This document shows, in pieces, positions 34,201 to 44,914 of a stretch of 64,000 bases of DNA; within the stretch, counting starts at the first letter, position 1, and the number at the start of each line of letters is the position of its first letter. The translations under genes were made by a program, and so were the position numbers. Under the pieces are notes generated by a model. That model worked only from the letters and a program-made list of their open reading frames with translations. It had not been told where the DNA came from and ran no database searches. Origin of the DNA: Allomyces macrogynus ATCC 38327. Its lineage: Eukaryota; Blastocladiomycota; Blastocladiomycetes; Blastocladiales; Blastocladiaceae. Where the stretch lies: positions 151,710 to 215,709 of the forward strand of contig GG745343.1 of the NCBI GenBank assembly GCA_000151295.1, read 5' to 3'.

Positions 34201-35324
34201 GCAACGGCGCGTACTTTGCACCCGACTCGGGCAAGGTCGATGCCAAGACGGGCAAGGAGATTTACGGGTGGGACGGCACCTACTTCAAGACGGCCGAGAA
34301 GGCCATCAAGGGTGCCGACAAGGACGCGATTGACGCGCCCAACGGCGCCTACTTCTGGCAGCTCGAGCTGACCGCGCCGTCGACCAACATTGACAACTAC
34401 GTCAAGCTGCTGCGCCCCGTCTGGAAGTCGCCCAAGATTGTGATTGATCGCAACTACGTCCCGCCGTCGACCACGTCGTCATCGACGACCGCTGCCACGA
34501 CCTCGACGACGGCTGCTTCGACCTCGACCACGGCCGCTGGCTCCGTTTCGACCACGGCCACGGGCACTGCTTCTCAGACGGCCACTGGCACGGCCACCGC
34601 GACTGGTTCGGCTTCGTCCACGGTCTCGGGCACGGCCACGGCGCCCGACCAGACCAAGACGACGGGCACTGGTTCGGCTACCGCCACCGCGACCACCGGT
34701 TCGGGTTCGCAGACGGCCACGGCCACGGCTACGGCCACAGCGACAGCGACGGGCACTGCGTCGGGCTCGGTGACGGTCACGGGCACCGCTTCGGGTTCGG
34801 CCACCACCACGGGTACCGCGACCGCGACGACGACCCAGTCGCCTGGCACCACGGTCATCCCTTGCCCGCCCTGCCCCGGCGGCACCAAGACGGTGATTAT
34901 CGTTCAGCCGACTGCGACGGTTACGACGACGGTTGCGCCTTGCCCGGTCTGCCCCGGTGGCACCAAGACGGTCATCATTTCCCCCCCGACCGCGACGGTC
35001 ACGCAGACGGTCACGCCGCAGCCGACCATGACCACGGTGCCGTGCAACGTGTGCCAGCGGCGGCGTCAAGACGGTGATTGTGATTCCCGCCGCCGGCGCA
35101 GCCCACCACCGTCACGTCGACTTGTGACCGTGCCCGAGTCGCCCATCGAGACGAAGCCGGTGCCGGTCGCCACGACGCCCGCGCCCGTCCCCGTTGCCAC
35201 GCAGCCCGCTGGCGACTCGTACGGCGAGCTCGAGGTGCCCGAGGAGCCGATTGCGACCAAGCCCAAGCGCTGCCACCGCAAGAAGAAGACGCAGCAGCGT
35301 CACTACACCATGGCCGCGTACTAG
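31260..35324 (+). CDS. Secreted subtilisin-like serine protease (S8) with PA domain and CPGG-repeat tail (copy B)
   Basis: Exons are 31260-31872, 31970-32058, 32145-32247, 32337-32437 and 32517-35324 (1237 aa). A signal peptide (KSLFTLLLIAALAITTGAVDA) and an inhibitor-I9-like propeptide (about 55-150) come first. The catalytic residues lie in VGVIDSGIDYLHP (Asp, near 202), GGHGTHVSG (His, near 265) and ISGTSMATPFTAG (Ser, near 574). A PA insert occupies about 425-490. Beta-rich C-terminal domains run to about 945. A Thr/Ser/Gly-rich linker follows (about 950-1085), then Cys-Pro repeats (CPPCPGGTKTVIIV) and a basic end. It probably cleaves extracellular or wall proteins and is anchored or cross-linked through its tail. 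Relative to copy A, about 320 bp of repeats are gone. The junction frame is restored only by two extra single bases. Confidence 0.88.
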
Positions 35325-35594
35325 AGCCGCGTCCGCATCGCGGGTTGTTTGTTGCTGAGTGTTGAGTGATTTGTGTGTGCTTGTTTTGCGCCGAGGATTT
35401 TCGATTGCATGCGAGGGCAAATGAATGTGCTTTTTGTTCCTCTTTTATTTACGCCGGGCTTGTCTCTTCAGTCAGGCCTTTGGGTCAGGCCTTTGGGTGT
35501 TCAAAGAGAGAAGATGCGTGCGCGCGCGCTCGCAGTCTTTCCTCGATGGATCTCGGCTCACCATTCTGAAGTGGGTGTGTTGTCTGCAGCTCAC
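31587..35594 (+). repeat. Inverted duplication, arm B
   Basis: This arm is the reverse complement of 21895-26220. It starts inside exon 1 of the complete subtilase gene and ends 270 bp past its stop. It is the likely donor, because the gene continues intact to the left of the breakpoint. Confidence 0.93.
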
Positions 35595-37014
35595 CCTTCC
35601 TGCACAAGTATGAGCTCTGAGGAGACCGCACAACGCACAACTTGATGTCCACCGCCAATGCATGTGGTTGGTGGCTTCTCCACCTGTTTTCGGTGCAGGC
35701 AAGTGCGGCACCGACTGATGACTTGAGACCCACGGACAGGATTTAGGAGTGCAGAAAGATTTTGCCCAAACGGCTTTGGGTTTATGGCGCGATCATTGAT
35801 TGCTCGTATCGGGCTGAATAATTCCACCTTGCGGTCAGCAGTTGTTTTTGGTCGTCAAATTGTGGGCTCATGGTTCTGCTGTACGACCAGCTTGTTGCCA
35901 TCGCGATCTTGTTAGGTACTTGTTGTACATTTCAACGCGCGGCTAGCGTCGTCCGCACGGCTTGTCCTCATTGCCGCGCGGACCAGTCACCCACTACTTC
36001 ATTTTCGGACCAGCCATGAACGGCCCGCGGAAGAACTCGCTATTCAGACCCATTGTTCCCCGGGCCGCGCCCTTTCTGAGCGCAACAATCATGATCCGGA
36101 CCGTTGCATCGTGTTTCATGAGCTGAAGGGCGGAAGCGCGTGCTCTTCTTCCACGTCGTTCATGCAAGTTCCCACCAACCAGCAGGGCTGACGCGCAGCT
36201 GATCGCTCACAACGACGCGGATGCGCATGCGGATGCGTCCAGCACGTCCATTTCATCGATTCCCACCCACCAGCTCACCACCTGTCTTCCCATTTCTCGC
36301 CTTGTTCTTCTCTCGCATGAATCCTGGTCCGTGGCACGCGCACGCGAAGTTGACGCGAGCGACTGAAGCGGAGCATAGCCGGGCGCAGCAGTCTCTTCTG
36401 GTCCTTGATGCGCCACGCTCATGTCTCCTGCTGGCTGCGACCGACCTCTGCTTTCGCAGCTGTCGGCCGGCCTCCGCTGGCCCACAGCGCTGGGACCAAC
36501 GTCCGATCAAGGATGAGCATGTCAGCCGCGGGCCGGTGCGCGAATGCGTGTGAAACGGCCTCCCTCCGCTGCGCAGCGCTAAAGTGGATTTCCTGATGAA
36601 AATTGGTCATTTCGCACGAGCAAGAGCAAGAGCAAGAGCAAGAGCGGGTGAGATGGCCACTTGGGCGACATGCTTTGGCTCGATTGCGTGGACACGCGCG
36701 CGCGCAGGGCAGAGCACAGGACGAAGGCCATGCGCAACGGCCCGCTCAAGGATCGACCGGCGCACTGGCGCGACGCGCTGATGAACTGACGGGGAGCTCG
36801 TCTCGAAGCATGCGCCCACGTTGCTCGCGCGATCCACGACGCAACACAATGCAACACGATGCGACGCTGAGCACGATCCGACGCGTGTTAGCGCGCGGCA
36901 CCCTCTCCACCCGGCGATGGTATAAATACGGGCGGCGCCCGTCGTCGAGGGCTCCGCATTGAGTCGCGTCGCCTTCGTTGCACCCTCGCATTGACCAGAC
37001 CCTCCACCACCACC
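35325..37014. other. Intergenic, subtilase 3' region to Gln-rich gene promoter
   Basis: 35325-35594 is still duplicated sequence with an AT-rich stretch near 35428-35455. 35595-37014 is unique. It holds a short AGAGCA tandem run (about 36617-36640) and the TATA box at 36921. No further gene is seen. Confidence 0.45.
36921..36928 (+). promoter_or_regulatory. TATA box of the Gln-rich repeat gene
   Basis: TATAAATA at 36921, in GATGGTATAAATACGGGCGG, lies 94 bp before the ATG. The position and context are those of a strong core promoter. Confidence 0.65.
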
Positions 37015-37766
37015 ATGACGGCCGCCGCTCAAGTCCAGTCGCAGTACCAGTCGCAGTGGGGCCACGATGCCGGGTACCAGGCGCAGTCCCAGAGCCAGGC
37101 GCAGTACCAGTCGGGCGATCACGGCGCGCAAGCGCAGTACCAGTCGCAGAGCCAGTACCAGTCGGGCCACGGCGACGGCGTGCAGGCGCAGTCGCAGGCG
37201 CAGATCCAGATTGGCGACGGCGGCGCGCAGGCGCAGTACCAGAGCCAGTACCAGTCGCAGTGGGGCCACGACGCGGGTTACCAGGCGCAATCGCAAGCGC
37301 AGTTCCAGTCAGGCCACGGCGGCCACAACTCGACCGACCAGTTCCAGGTCCAGGTGCGCTGATTCGAATGTGATAACTCATCTCGCGGGCTCATGAACAA
37401 GACTCACCACCCTTTCCCGTCGTGTTCTTGCGCATCTAGAGCCAGTCGCAGTCGCAGTGGGGTCACGACGGCGGGTACCAAGCCCAGTCGCAGTACCAGT
37501 CGCAGTCGCAGTACGATCACGGCCACGGCCATGGCGACGTGTTCCAGGCACAAGCACAATCGCAGTCGCAGTGGGGCCACGGCGGCGACGCGTTCCAGTC
37601 GCAGTCGCAGTACCAGTCGCAGTACGACCATGGTCACGGCCATGGCGACGTGTTCCAGGCTCAAGCGCAGTCGCAGACGCAGTATGGCCACGACGGCGGG
37701 TACCAGGCGCAGCACCAGGACCAGTCGCAGTACGTCATCGACCATGGCCACTCCGGCTGCTTTTAA
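37015..37766 (+). CDS. Gln/Ser/Tyr/Gly/His-rich low-complexity repeat protein
   Basis: Exons are 37015-37353 and 37440-37766 (221 aa). The protein is almost wholly built from degenerate units such as QSQYQSQWGHDAGYQAQ, with later His-Gly units (YDHGHGHGDVFQAQ). There is no signal peptide, membrane helix or charged globular part; it ends SGCF. The composition (Gln, Ser, Tyr, Gly, with spaced Trp/Tyr) is that of prion-like or condensate-forming proteins, and silk- or adhesive-like assembly is another option. The intron keeps frame and both exons carry the same repeat. A good TATA box and a CCACCATGA start suggest active expression. No homologue is recognised, so no function is claimed. Confidence 0.75.
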
Positions 37767-39352
37767 GTGGCCGGCGTCGCGCTTCAGCAACTGCTCGCTA
37801 TCCGCGCGTCGTCAGTGCCATTTTGGTGCGGGGGCGACGCAAATGTCGGCACGTGGAAAGTGAGGCATCAGCAACATTGCGATTGTCGGCGATTGGTGAC
37901 GAGTTTCAATCATCCCCATGCACACTCTGTGAATATTCAACCTCAATCTATAAGCGTCTTGCGCGGATTCTTTTTGCTTGTGGCACCGACGCTGGATTCC
38001 AACTTGAATTCGGATTGCTGATTAAAATTAGCGGGAAACCGTGAAACGGGGGCTGCACAACCATCCTCAACGAAGTTTATACCTCGTCCAACAAGGAGCA
38101 CCGCCTGACAGTCTGGGATAATTTGGCGGTGCCGGTGGTGCTGGCGGGTGCTGACACTCTGCTGCGATGGGTGTTGGAAGCAAGCAATCTCGAATCCTGC
38201 CTTGGCTGTACTTGTTCGCCAACTCATGCCTCCCATCCTTGGTCCACGTGGATATTGCTCCCAAAATACCCATTAACATCATGTCCCCATAGCGCAATGG
38301 GTTTGGGCCAATAATACGGCTGCGGAGGGGCCGCGGTGAGGGCCGTGTGCACCCTTGGAACCCAGGAGACAAGGAGCGCCTTGTTGGTGAGGCAAAATGG
38401 GGACTAAAGGGGGCTCGGCTGGCCCGCGTCTAGGAAGCCGACGCCCTTGTATGCCAGATGAGCTCTGCAGCGCAAAATCATGACATGAAAAGCGGGCGAG
38501 CTGTACTGGTAACAATGTGGGCGCCTGAAGCGGGCTGGCCTGGGACTCTGCCTTTTCAGGCTGCATCACGTGTGCACTCGGTTTGGTCAGCCATCACTTC
38601 CAATGATGTTGCATGCTGTGACGGCAAGCATCGCTTTTCGGTGAGCGCTGGGAACGTAAGCACGCTGTACGAGCATGGAAGGATCACGGCGGTGCAGGCC
38701 AGTTCCTCCTTTTGTTCTTGCTGCCTGTCTGTCAATTTGGTCCCAAAGTCATGAGCGACGGAAGACACGTTTGGTGCTTTTGTGACGATGGATAATACAA
38801 AATCGCCAATTGCTCGCCCAGTCGCAAAGAGCATCAGTCGTGAAACCTCATCGCATCGAAAGGGCAACAAGTTCTTGGTTGCAGTCTAGCTGGGTCGCAA
38901 TGAGCATCAGCCGTAATGCCTGATCTCGCTGAACATGATACATGCGAAAACTAAACTGGACAAAGCAGTGTGTCCGCCGTTTGTATTGTGAACTGGAAGC
39001 ATCCCCTGTGGCTACTGTCGATGATTTTGAGACAGGAGTTTGTCTCTTATTTGGCATTCGGGTAGTTTTGGCGGAATATGGTGGAGAAGCGATGACGCAA
39101 TGGCCAACACAATCTATTTCAGCTCGGCCACGTGCTGCAAGGCAAGGCACTCGTTTGTTCCCTTCTTTCCAGTGAGAGCTCTGTCGGATTGCGTTTGAAA
39201 CAAACGTTTGACTGCAACTCACCAAAATACGCGTGTTCAATCCGTTTACTGCACAAAAAAGAAACTAAAAAGCAACTCGCAACTCAACAACCGGCACGCT
39301 TCAACTCGTCGTCCTCCATCCTCTCCACCTCCAACTCCACCTTCAACTGAGC
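37767..39352. other. Convergent spacer, 1.6 kb
   Basis: It lies between the Gln-rich gene and the adhesin-like gene. Base composition is less GC-rich than the genes. I found no coding domain, tRNA or clear repeat. Confidence 0.4.
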
Positions 39353-42300
39353 TCAGTAGAACGAGTCGGCAGCGGGCTCGTTGTCGTCGAGCTTCTTGCC
39401 TGGCGCCGTCGTCGCCGTCGGAGCGGCCGTCGTCGACATCGTCACGCTCGTAGTGGTAGCGGCCGAAGTCGACGTCGAGGCCTTGATGGTCGTCGTCGAC
39501 GTGGTCGTGGCCGTGGCCGTGGGCTTGGCCGTCGTCTTGGTCTCCACGGGCGTCTCCAGCTCGCCGTACGAGTCGTCGACGGGCGTCGTGGCCGTCGGCA
39601 GCTCCGGGACCTCGAGCGTGCCGTAATCCGCGGGGATCTCGACAATCGACGTCACAACGGGGCAGCCGGGCGCGCCAGGGCACGTGGGCACCGACGAGGC
39701 CGGGATTTCCGGAACAAGGACCGTCGACGTGGTCTGAGCCGGCGGCACGGTAACGGTCTGCGGCGGTTGCGTGGCCGTGGGCACCGACGGGACGGTGACG
39801 GTAGCCGGCGGCTGTGTGGCCGTGGGCACCGACGGCACGGTGACGGTCTGAGCGGGCGGCTGCGGCGTGGGCTGCACGACAATCACTGTTTCGGTGCCAA
39901 CTGTCGTGTGCGTGACGGGCACAGTCACGGTGACGGTCTGAGTGCCGGTCGGGGGCACGATAATAACAGTCTTGATGCCGCCGGGGCAGGGGACGCACGG
40001 GACCGTCGTCATGATCGGAACTGGGCCCGTCGTGACGGGTGCAGTGCTGGTGGGCGCGGTCGTAGGCGGCACAATGACCTGCGTCGTCGAGCCGTTGGGG
40101 CACGTCTTGTTGTCCTCGCACGGGACCACGGTGTGGGTCGGGACGATGGTGCAGACATCAGTCTGCGTGCCGACCGGCGGGATAATGATGACCGTCTTGA
40201 TGCCACCGGGGCACTGGCCGCACGGCACTGTGGTCATGGTCGGCTGCGGCGTGACCGTCTGCGTGACCGTCTGGGTCGGCGGGACGATAATGACCGTCTT
40301 GGTACCGCCGGGGCACTATTTTCAGTGGAGAAGAGAAAGTGGGGTGAGTTGAACGGAACGCGACTCATAAATTCTCGAACGAGCAGCAAAAATACGCACC
40401 ACCGGGCAGGGGTAGACCGTCGTCGTGACCGTGGCCGTCGGCTGGACAATGATAACCGTCTTGGTGCCGCCGGGGCAGGGCGGGCACGGGATGACGGTCG
40501 TGCCGGAGCCCTGAGTCGTCGTTGCGGTCGCGGTACCCGTCGTGGTGGCCGAACCGGTCCCAGTCGTCGTCGCCGAGGCCGAACCGGTTCCCGTGGTGGT
40601 CGCGGTGGCAGAGCCAGAACCCGTTGTGGCCGTCGCGGAACCGGTACCCGTGGTGGTCGCGGTAGCAGAGCCAGAACCCGTCGTGGCCGTCGCGGAACCG
40701 GTACCCGTCGTGGCGGTGGCCGAACCGGTGCCAGTGGACGAAGCAGAGCCAGTGGCCGTAGACGAAGCAGAGCCGGTGGCCGTGGATGAAGCAGTGGCGG
40801 TAGCCGAACCGGTACCCGTCGTCTTGGTCTGGTCAGGAGCAGTGGCCGTGCCCGACGCCGTCGAGGTCGAAGCCGCGGCGCTGGTCGAGGTGCTGGTAGA
40901 AGCAGCTGAGGTGCTGGTCGAGGTGGGGATCTGCGAGGCCGACGACGCGCTGTCCGTGGGCGACACGGTCGCCGAAGTGGTGCCGGTTTCGACCTTCGAG
41001 GTCGGGGTCGCGGTGGCCGTAGCCGAGCCAGAGCCCGTAGCGGTGGCCGTGGCCGAGCCAGAGCCCGTAGCGGTGGCCGTGGCCGAGCCAGAGCCCGTAG
41101 CGGTCGCCGTGGCCGAGCCAGAGAACGTAGCGGTGGCCGTGGCCGAGCCAGAGCCCGTAGCGGTGGCCGTGGCCGAGCCCGTCTGTGAGCCCGTCGCGGT
41201 GGCAGTCGCCGAACCGCTGCCCGTTGCCGTGGCCGTCGCCGAGCCCGAAGCGGTACCCGTGGCCGTGCCCGTGGCGGTGCCCGAGGTCGTCGCCTTGGTG
41301 GTCGTGGCCGAGACAGTCGCCGACGTGGTCGAGCCCGGCAGGCACTTGCGGCACGTCTCGACGGGGCAGCCAATCTCGAGGCGGCCCGAAACCCAGAGGT
41401 CGAACCGCTTCTTCATGAGCTTCGACTCGATCAGGAACGCCAAGTCGTGTTCCGTGTACATGAAGACGTTGAGCGAGTTCGGGCAGCCCGCGTACTTGCC
41501 GCGCGAGATCTCAATGCCGTACTCGTTGTCGAGCTCGAGCGCCATGTGCATATCGGCTTTGCAGAACTTGAAGTCAAACACAAACGACGGGATGAAATGC
41601 GCGTAGGCCTTGATCTCAATGTCCTTGGAAAGCTGGAACGGATGGCGCGTCACCTTGGGCCCGCCCTGCACCGAGAGCTTGGGCGTGTCAAAGAGACCGT
41701 TCGACGTGAGCGACCACTTGAGCGGGAACTGGAAGCCCACACCCGTCGTCGCGACCACGTCCTCGGCGCACGAGTACTCGATACCCGCGTCGAGACGCAG
41801 CGACGGCTCAAACTCGACGAGACCAGGGATCGTGACCGACCCGAGCGGTTTGACAAAGAGGCCCACCTTGACGAGGTCCGACTTGGACTTCTTGAAGAGG
41901 TTGAGCGTCAGGTCCATGTTGGCGGCAAAGTCGGTCGAGACCTCGAGCGAGTAGGACTTGATGAGCAGCGACGTGCCCGTGACGCGCGCACGAATCGCAG
42001 CCTCGCCGTGCAAGAAGCAGTTGGTGCACTGCAGGTTGGCGAGGTCGGTGATCTTGAGCAGCGTCAAGTCCTTGACGGCCTTGCCCGTGGCCGCGTTGTA
42101 GTTGACATCGACCGAGACCTTCTTCTGGCCTTCCTTGTTCCAGTTGTTGAAGCATTCGGTCGAGACGTCGTTCTTGCTCTTCACCACAGCGTCCTCGGCC
42201 GCGTCAAAATGCTCGAGCGTCATGTCAAAGTCAGAGATGACGTCCTCCGACTTGAGCGTCGCCGTCGTGATCTTGAGTGTGCCCGAGGCCTCGCCCTGCA

Positions 42301-43488
42301 CAATCGACTGCGCCTCGCGAATCGCGATCGCGTCCTCGCCATTGCACTTCCACTCGTGGTTCACGAGGAACGCGAGCTTGACCTGCGCGGTCAGGTTCCA
42401 CTGGGCCAGCGCGAGCTTGGCAGACGCGTCGGTCTTGAAGGCAATCGTCATGCCATCGGCCGAGCACTTGATGTCCTGAATCGCCAAAAAGTTGGCCAAG
42501 TTGATGGTCGGGCGCGACGTCGAGTACTGCGCCGAGGCAATGATTACACCGGCTTTCTTGGTCACCGACTCCTGCGCCGTCAGCTGCGTCATGTAGGACG
42601 CCTTGATCGACGTGAGCGGGGCATAGTCGTCGCGCGGCACGGCGACCGACGCGAGCGAGCGCGTCTGCACCGAGATGCCGCCGCCAATGCCCATGAACTC
42701 GCCATTCTGGTTGTCGGGTCGAAAGAGCGTCCGGTCAGTTTTGATGAATGTCGTAGTGAAGAAGACGGTTCGTCTCAAGCGGGACTCGGGCGGTTCGGTT
42801 GATGGTTTCGATTCGGGAATAGGGGGCGAAAGTGGGCGGAAAGAGAAGAGCCCCAGGCGAATGGGCGCGAACACTGCGAACGTGGCGTGTTTCAAGCTCA
42901 CGTGGGCAGCGAGCGCCACGACAACATGCGGCGAGAACCACACGCTAAGGCGCATTTGGCGGTGCATGAGCGCAGGGACTTGCCCAGCGCCACCCAATTC
43001 TGCCGCAGCGAACCACGTCCTCCATCACGAAAAAGCAAATCCGTGTGGGTGGGTCGACCATATGTCGCCGAGGAAGATTTCAACCGGCCCATGTTGCACA
43101 AACGCGCTCGCCACCCGACCCAAGCATGCGGAATAGTACAAGGAGCCGAAGGCCTGGGGCCGTCGGGACCCGCAGCCGCAGCAGCCGGCCGCAGCAGCAA
43201 ACCGAAAACGTCGCGAGCCGACCCTCGCGATGGATGGAGATGGGGTGGAAATGGACGTCCCCGGGTCTCGCGGAGTTGAGACGACGAAAAAAGAGGGACA
43301 CGTACGATGCCAGCCCGGAGCTTGAAGCTGCTGTCGCCCGGGTGCGAGGGCTTAACCTCGTACTCGTCGTCCGGGATCGCGAGCGGGACCACCTGTGCGT
43401 CAGCAATCGTGCGCTCGACGAGGCGGTTGGCCTCGGCCGAGAGGGCCAGGAAGGCCAGCGCGGTCAGAACCGCGAGCACCTTGGTCAT
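39353..43488 (-). CDS. Large secreted wall/adhesin-like protein with Ser/Thr and CPGG-repeat tail
   Basis: Exons are 43488-43306, 42706-40400 and 40315-39353 (1150 aa). A signal peptide opens it (MTKVLAVLTALAFLALSAEA). Residues about 60-500 form a cysteine-bearing domain (INLANFLAIQDIKCSADGMT ... LVNHEWKCNGEDA). It resembles domains of unknown function seen in secreted fungal proteins (DUF7029/DUF7223-like; from memory, unverified). A Thr/Ala/Gly/Ser linker of TATGSGSA-type repeats runs from about 510 to 800. The tail then repeats CPPCPGGTKTVIIV-type units and ends with a DDSYGELE segment also found in the subtilase tail. A cell-wall or surface role is inferred. The first intron is 599 bp, so a missed small exon is possible. 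Confidence 0.8.
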
Positions 43489-43976
43489 GGCGAAAGGAGT
43501 CGAGGGAACGAGTTTCGAGATCGGGACCCAAGTGTCGATAAACGAAAAACGCGTCGAATCGTTGTCTATTGGTCGTCTATTGCTGAAAGAGAGAGCGCTG
43601 CGCGGTGCTGCTCCTCGGACGCTCCGGCTCGTCGCGCGTGCACGGGGGGAGAGAGTGAGAGTGGGCAGAGCGGAGGTCACTACGGAAGAGAGAACGAGCG
43701 CGGATGCGGCCGCGCACTTTATGGTCGGGGGTTGGACCACACTGCCATCGAGAACATCGGGCCCGGCACCTGCCTGCGCAGCTTGCCGCCCGAGTTTCAA
43801 CAGGAAAGGTGGTGCAGAATTTGGTGGGCGCGCGTTAGGACGACCGAACCGTGCACTACGCGTGCTCGTGCACCCTTGCGTGTGGCGGGTTCGGGGTCGA
43901 ATTGCATGGAGAGTGGCGGCGACGTGGTCACCGCGGTCGGCCCGCGCGCAGGACCCACCCTCGTGGAGGCAACAAA
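43489..43976. promoter_or_regulatory. Promoter region of the adhesin-like gene
   Basis: This is a 488-bp spacer. CT/AG-rich runs occur around 43590-43700. Nothing further is recognised. Confidence 0.35.
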
Positions 43977-44418
43977 ATGAAGAAGGTCGACCTAGCCGCT
44001 GCTGCGGCCAAAGGCGAAAAAAGTCTCCCCCCACAACGAACCACCTGGTCCCCGGCGTTTTTCCAGACCAGTGTTTTCGCCCAGGACCGAATCGTCGTGT
44101 TGTACGAGAACACGGTCACCGTCATCTTCGACAGGCTGGGTGAACCCAAGCACTTTCACGTCGTTCGTGTGCAACAAGCCGCCACTGGCTCGGTGAGTGG
44201 CGACCACGTTGGGCACGGCCGACACACGCCATCAAATGAATATCCACTTGCTGCCTGGTTAGAGGTTCGACGTCTTGTCGCCCATCGCTGGCCGGCTCCT
44301 GGCAGCTGCACACATCCAACCGCTGCTGCTCCCTGGAGTTGTTGCTTTCGTGTCGGGAATTGGGACGGGGAGAGCAACGTTGCACGCGCGCTGCATCCAA
44401 AATCGCGTTCGGGCTTGA
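43977..44418 (+). CDS. Hypothetical small protein (two exons, doubtful)
   Basis: Exons 43977-44192 and 44263-44418 would give 123 aa. Exon 1 reads MKKVDLAAAAAKGEKSLPPQ and later QDRIVVLYENTVTVIFDRLG. After a GTGAGT donor, exon 2 reads RFDVLSPIAGRLLAAAHIQP with a hydrophobic stretch. The splice keeps frame and both halves look more protein-like than the surrounding frames. There is no family match. It may be a gene fragment or a chance frame. Confidence 0.3.
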
Positions 44419-44914
44419 CGGTCCGCAGCGGATCGATTTGGCGTCGGTGGCGGAGGACAATAAGGCGTTTGTGGCAGGTTGGACCATGCAAGTGACGCGT
44501 TGTTGGCGACGAGGTCAGGCTGGCCGGCGTCGTCGGGCGCCTGCATAAGCCAATTTCAGCAGGCACAAAATTGCCGATGAGGTTTGGCGTGGTGTGGCGT
44601 GATCACTGTGATCTAGGCGTATCTTTCGTGAAAATGTGACTATTTACGTCGCGCACTTTCGAGTCAATCGCGCACGGCCGGCGCCAAAGACGGCGCAGAT
44701 GGTGAGGAGGGTGGAGAGGGTGAAGATGCATTGGTAGCTGGAGGAAATCGTGAGTGGTGGTAAAGGGAATAGGAAAAATATATTGGGAAAGATCGTTCCC
44801 AGCCAAGACCACCAGGGAAGCGGGGGGGGGGGGGGGGGGGGTCAAAATCGTGCACAAATAAATAGCACGCGGTCGAAAAGGGTTCCCATCAGCAAACGAC
44901 AAACGCATCTAGGA
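44419..44914. other. Spacer with G20 tract
   Basis: This is the 3' region of glutamate 5-kinase. It contains G20 at 44822-44841 and an AATATATTGGG stretch at 44776. No gene is seen. Confidence 0.45.
44822..44841. repeat. G20 homopolymer
   Basis: Twenty consecutive G lie about 75 bp past the stop of the minus-strand glutamate 5-kinase gene. It is one of four G/C homopolymers of 14 or more bases in the window. Confidence 0.85.
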
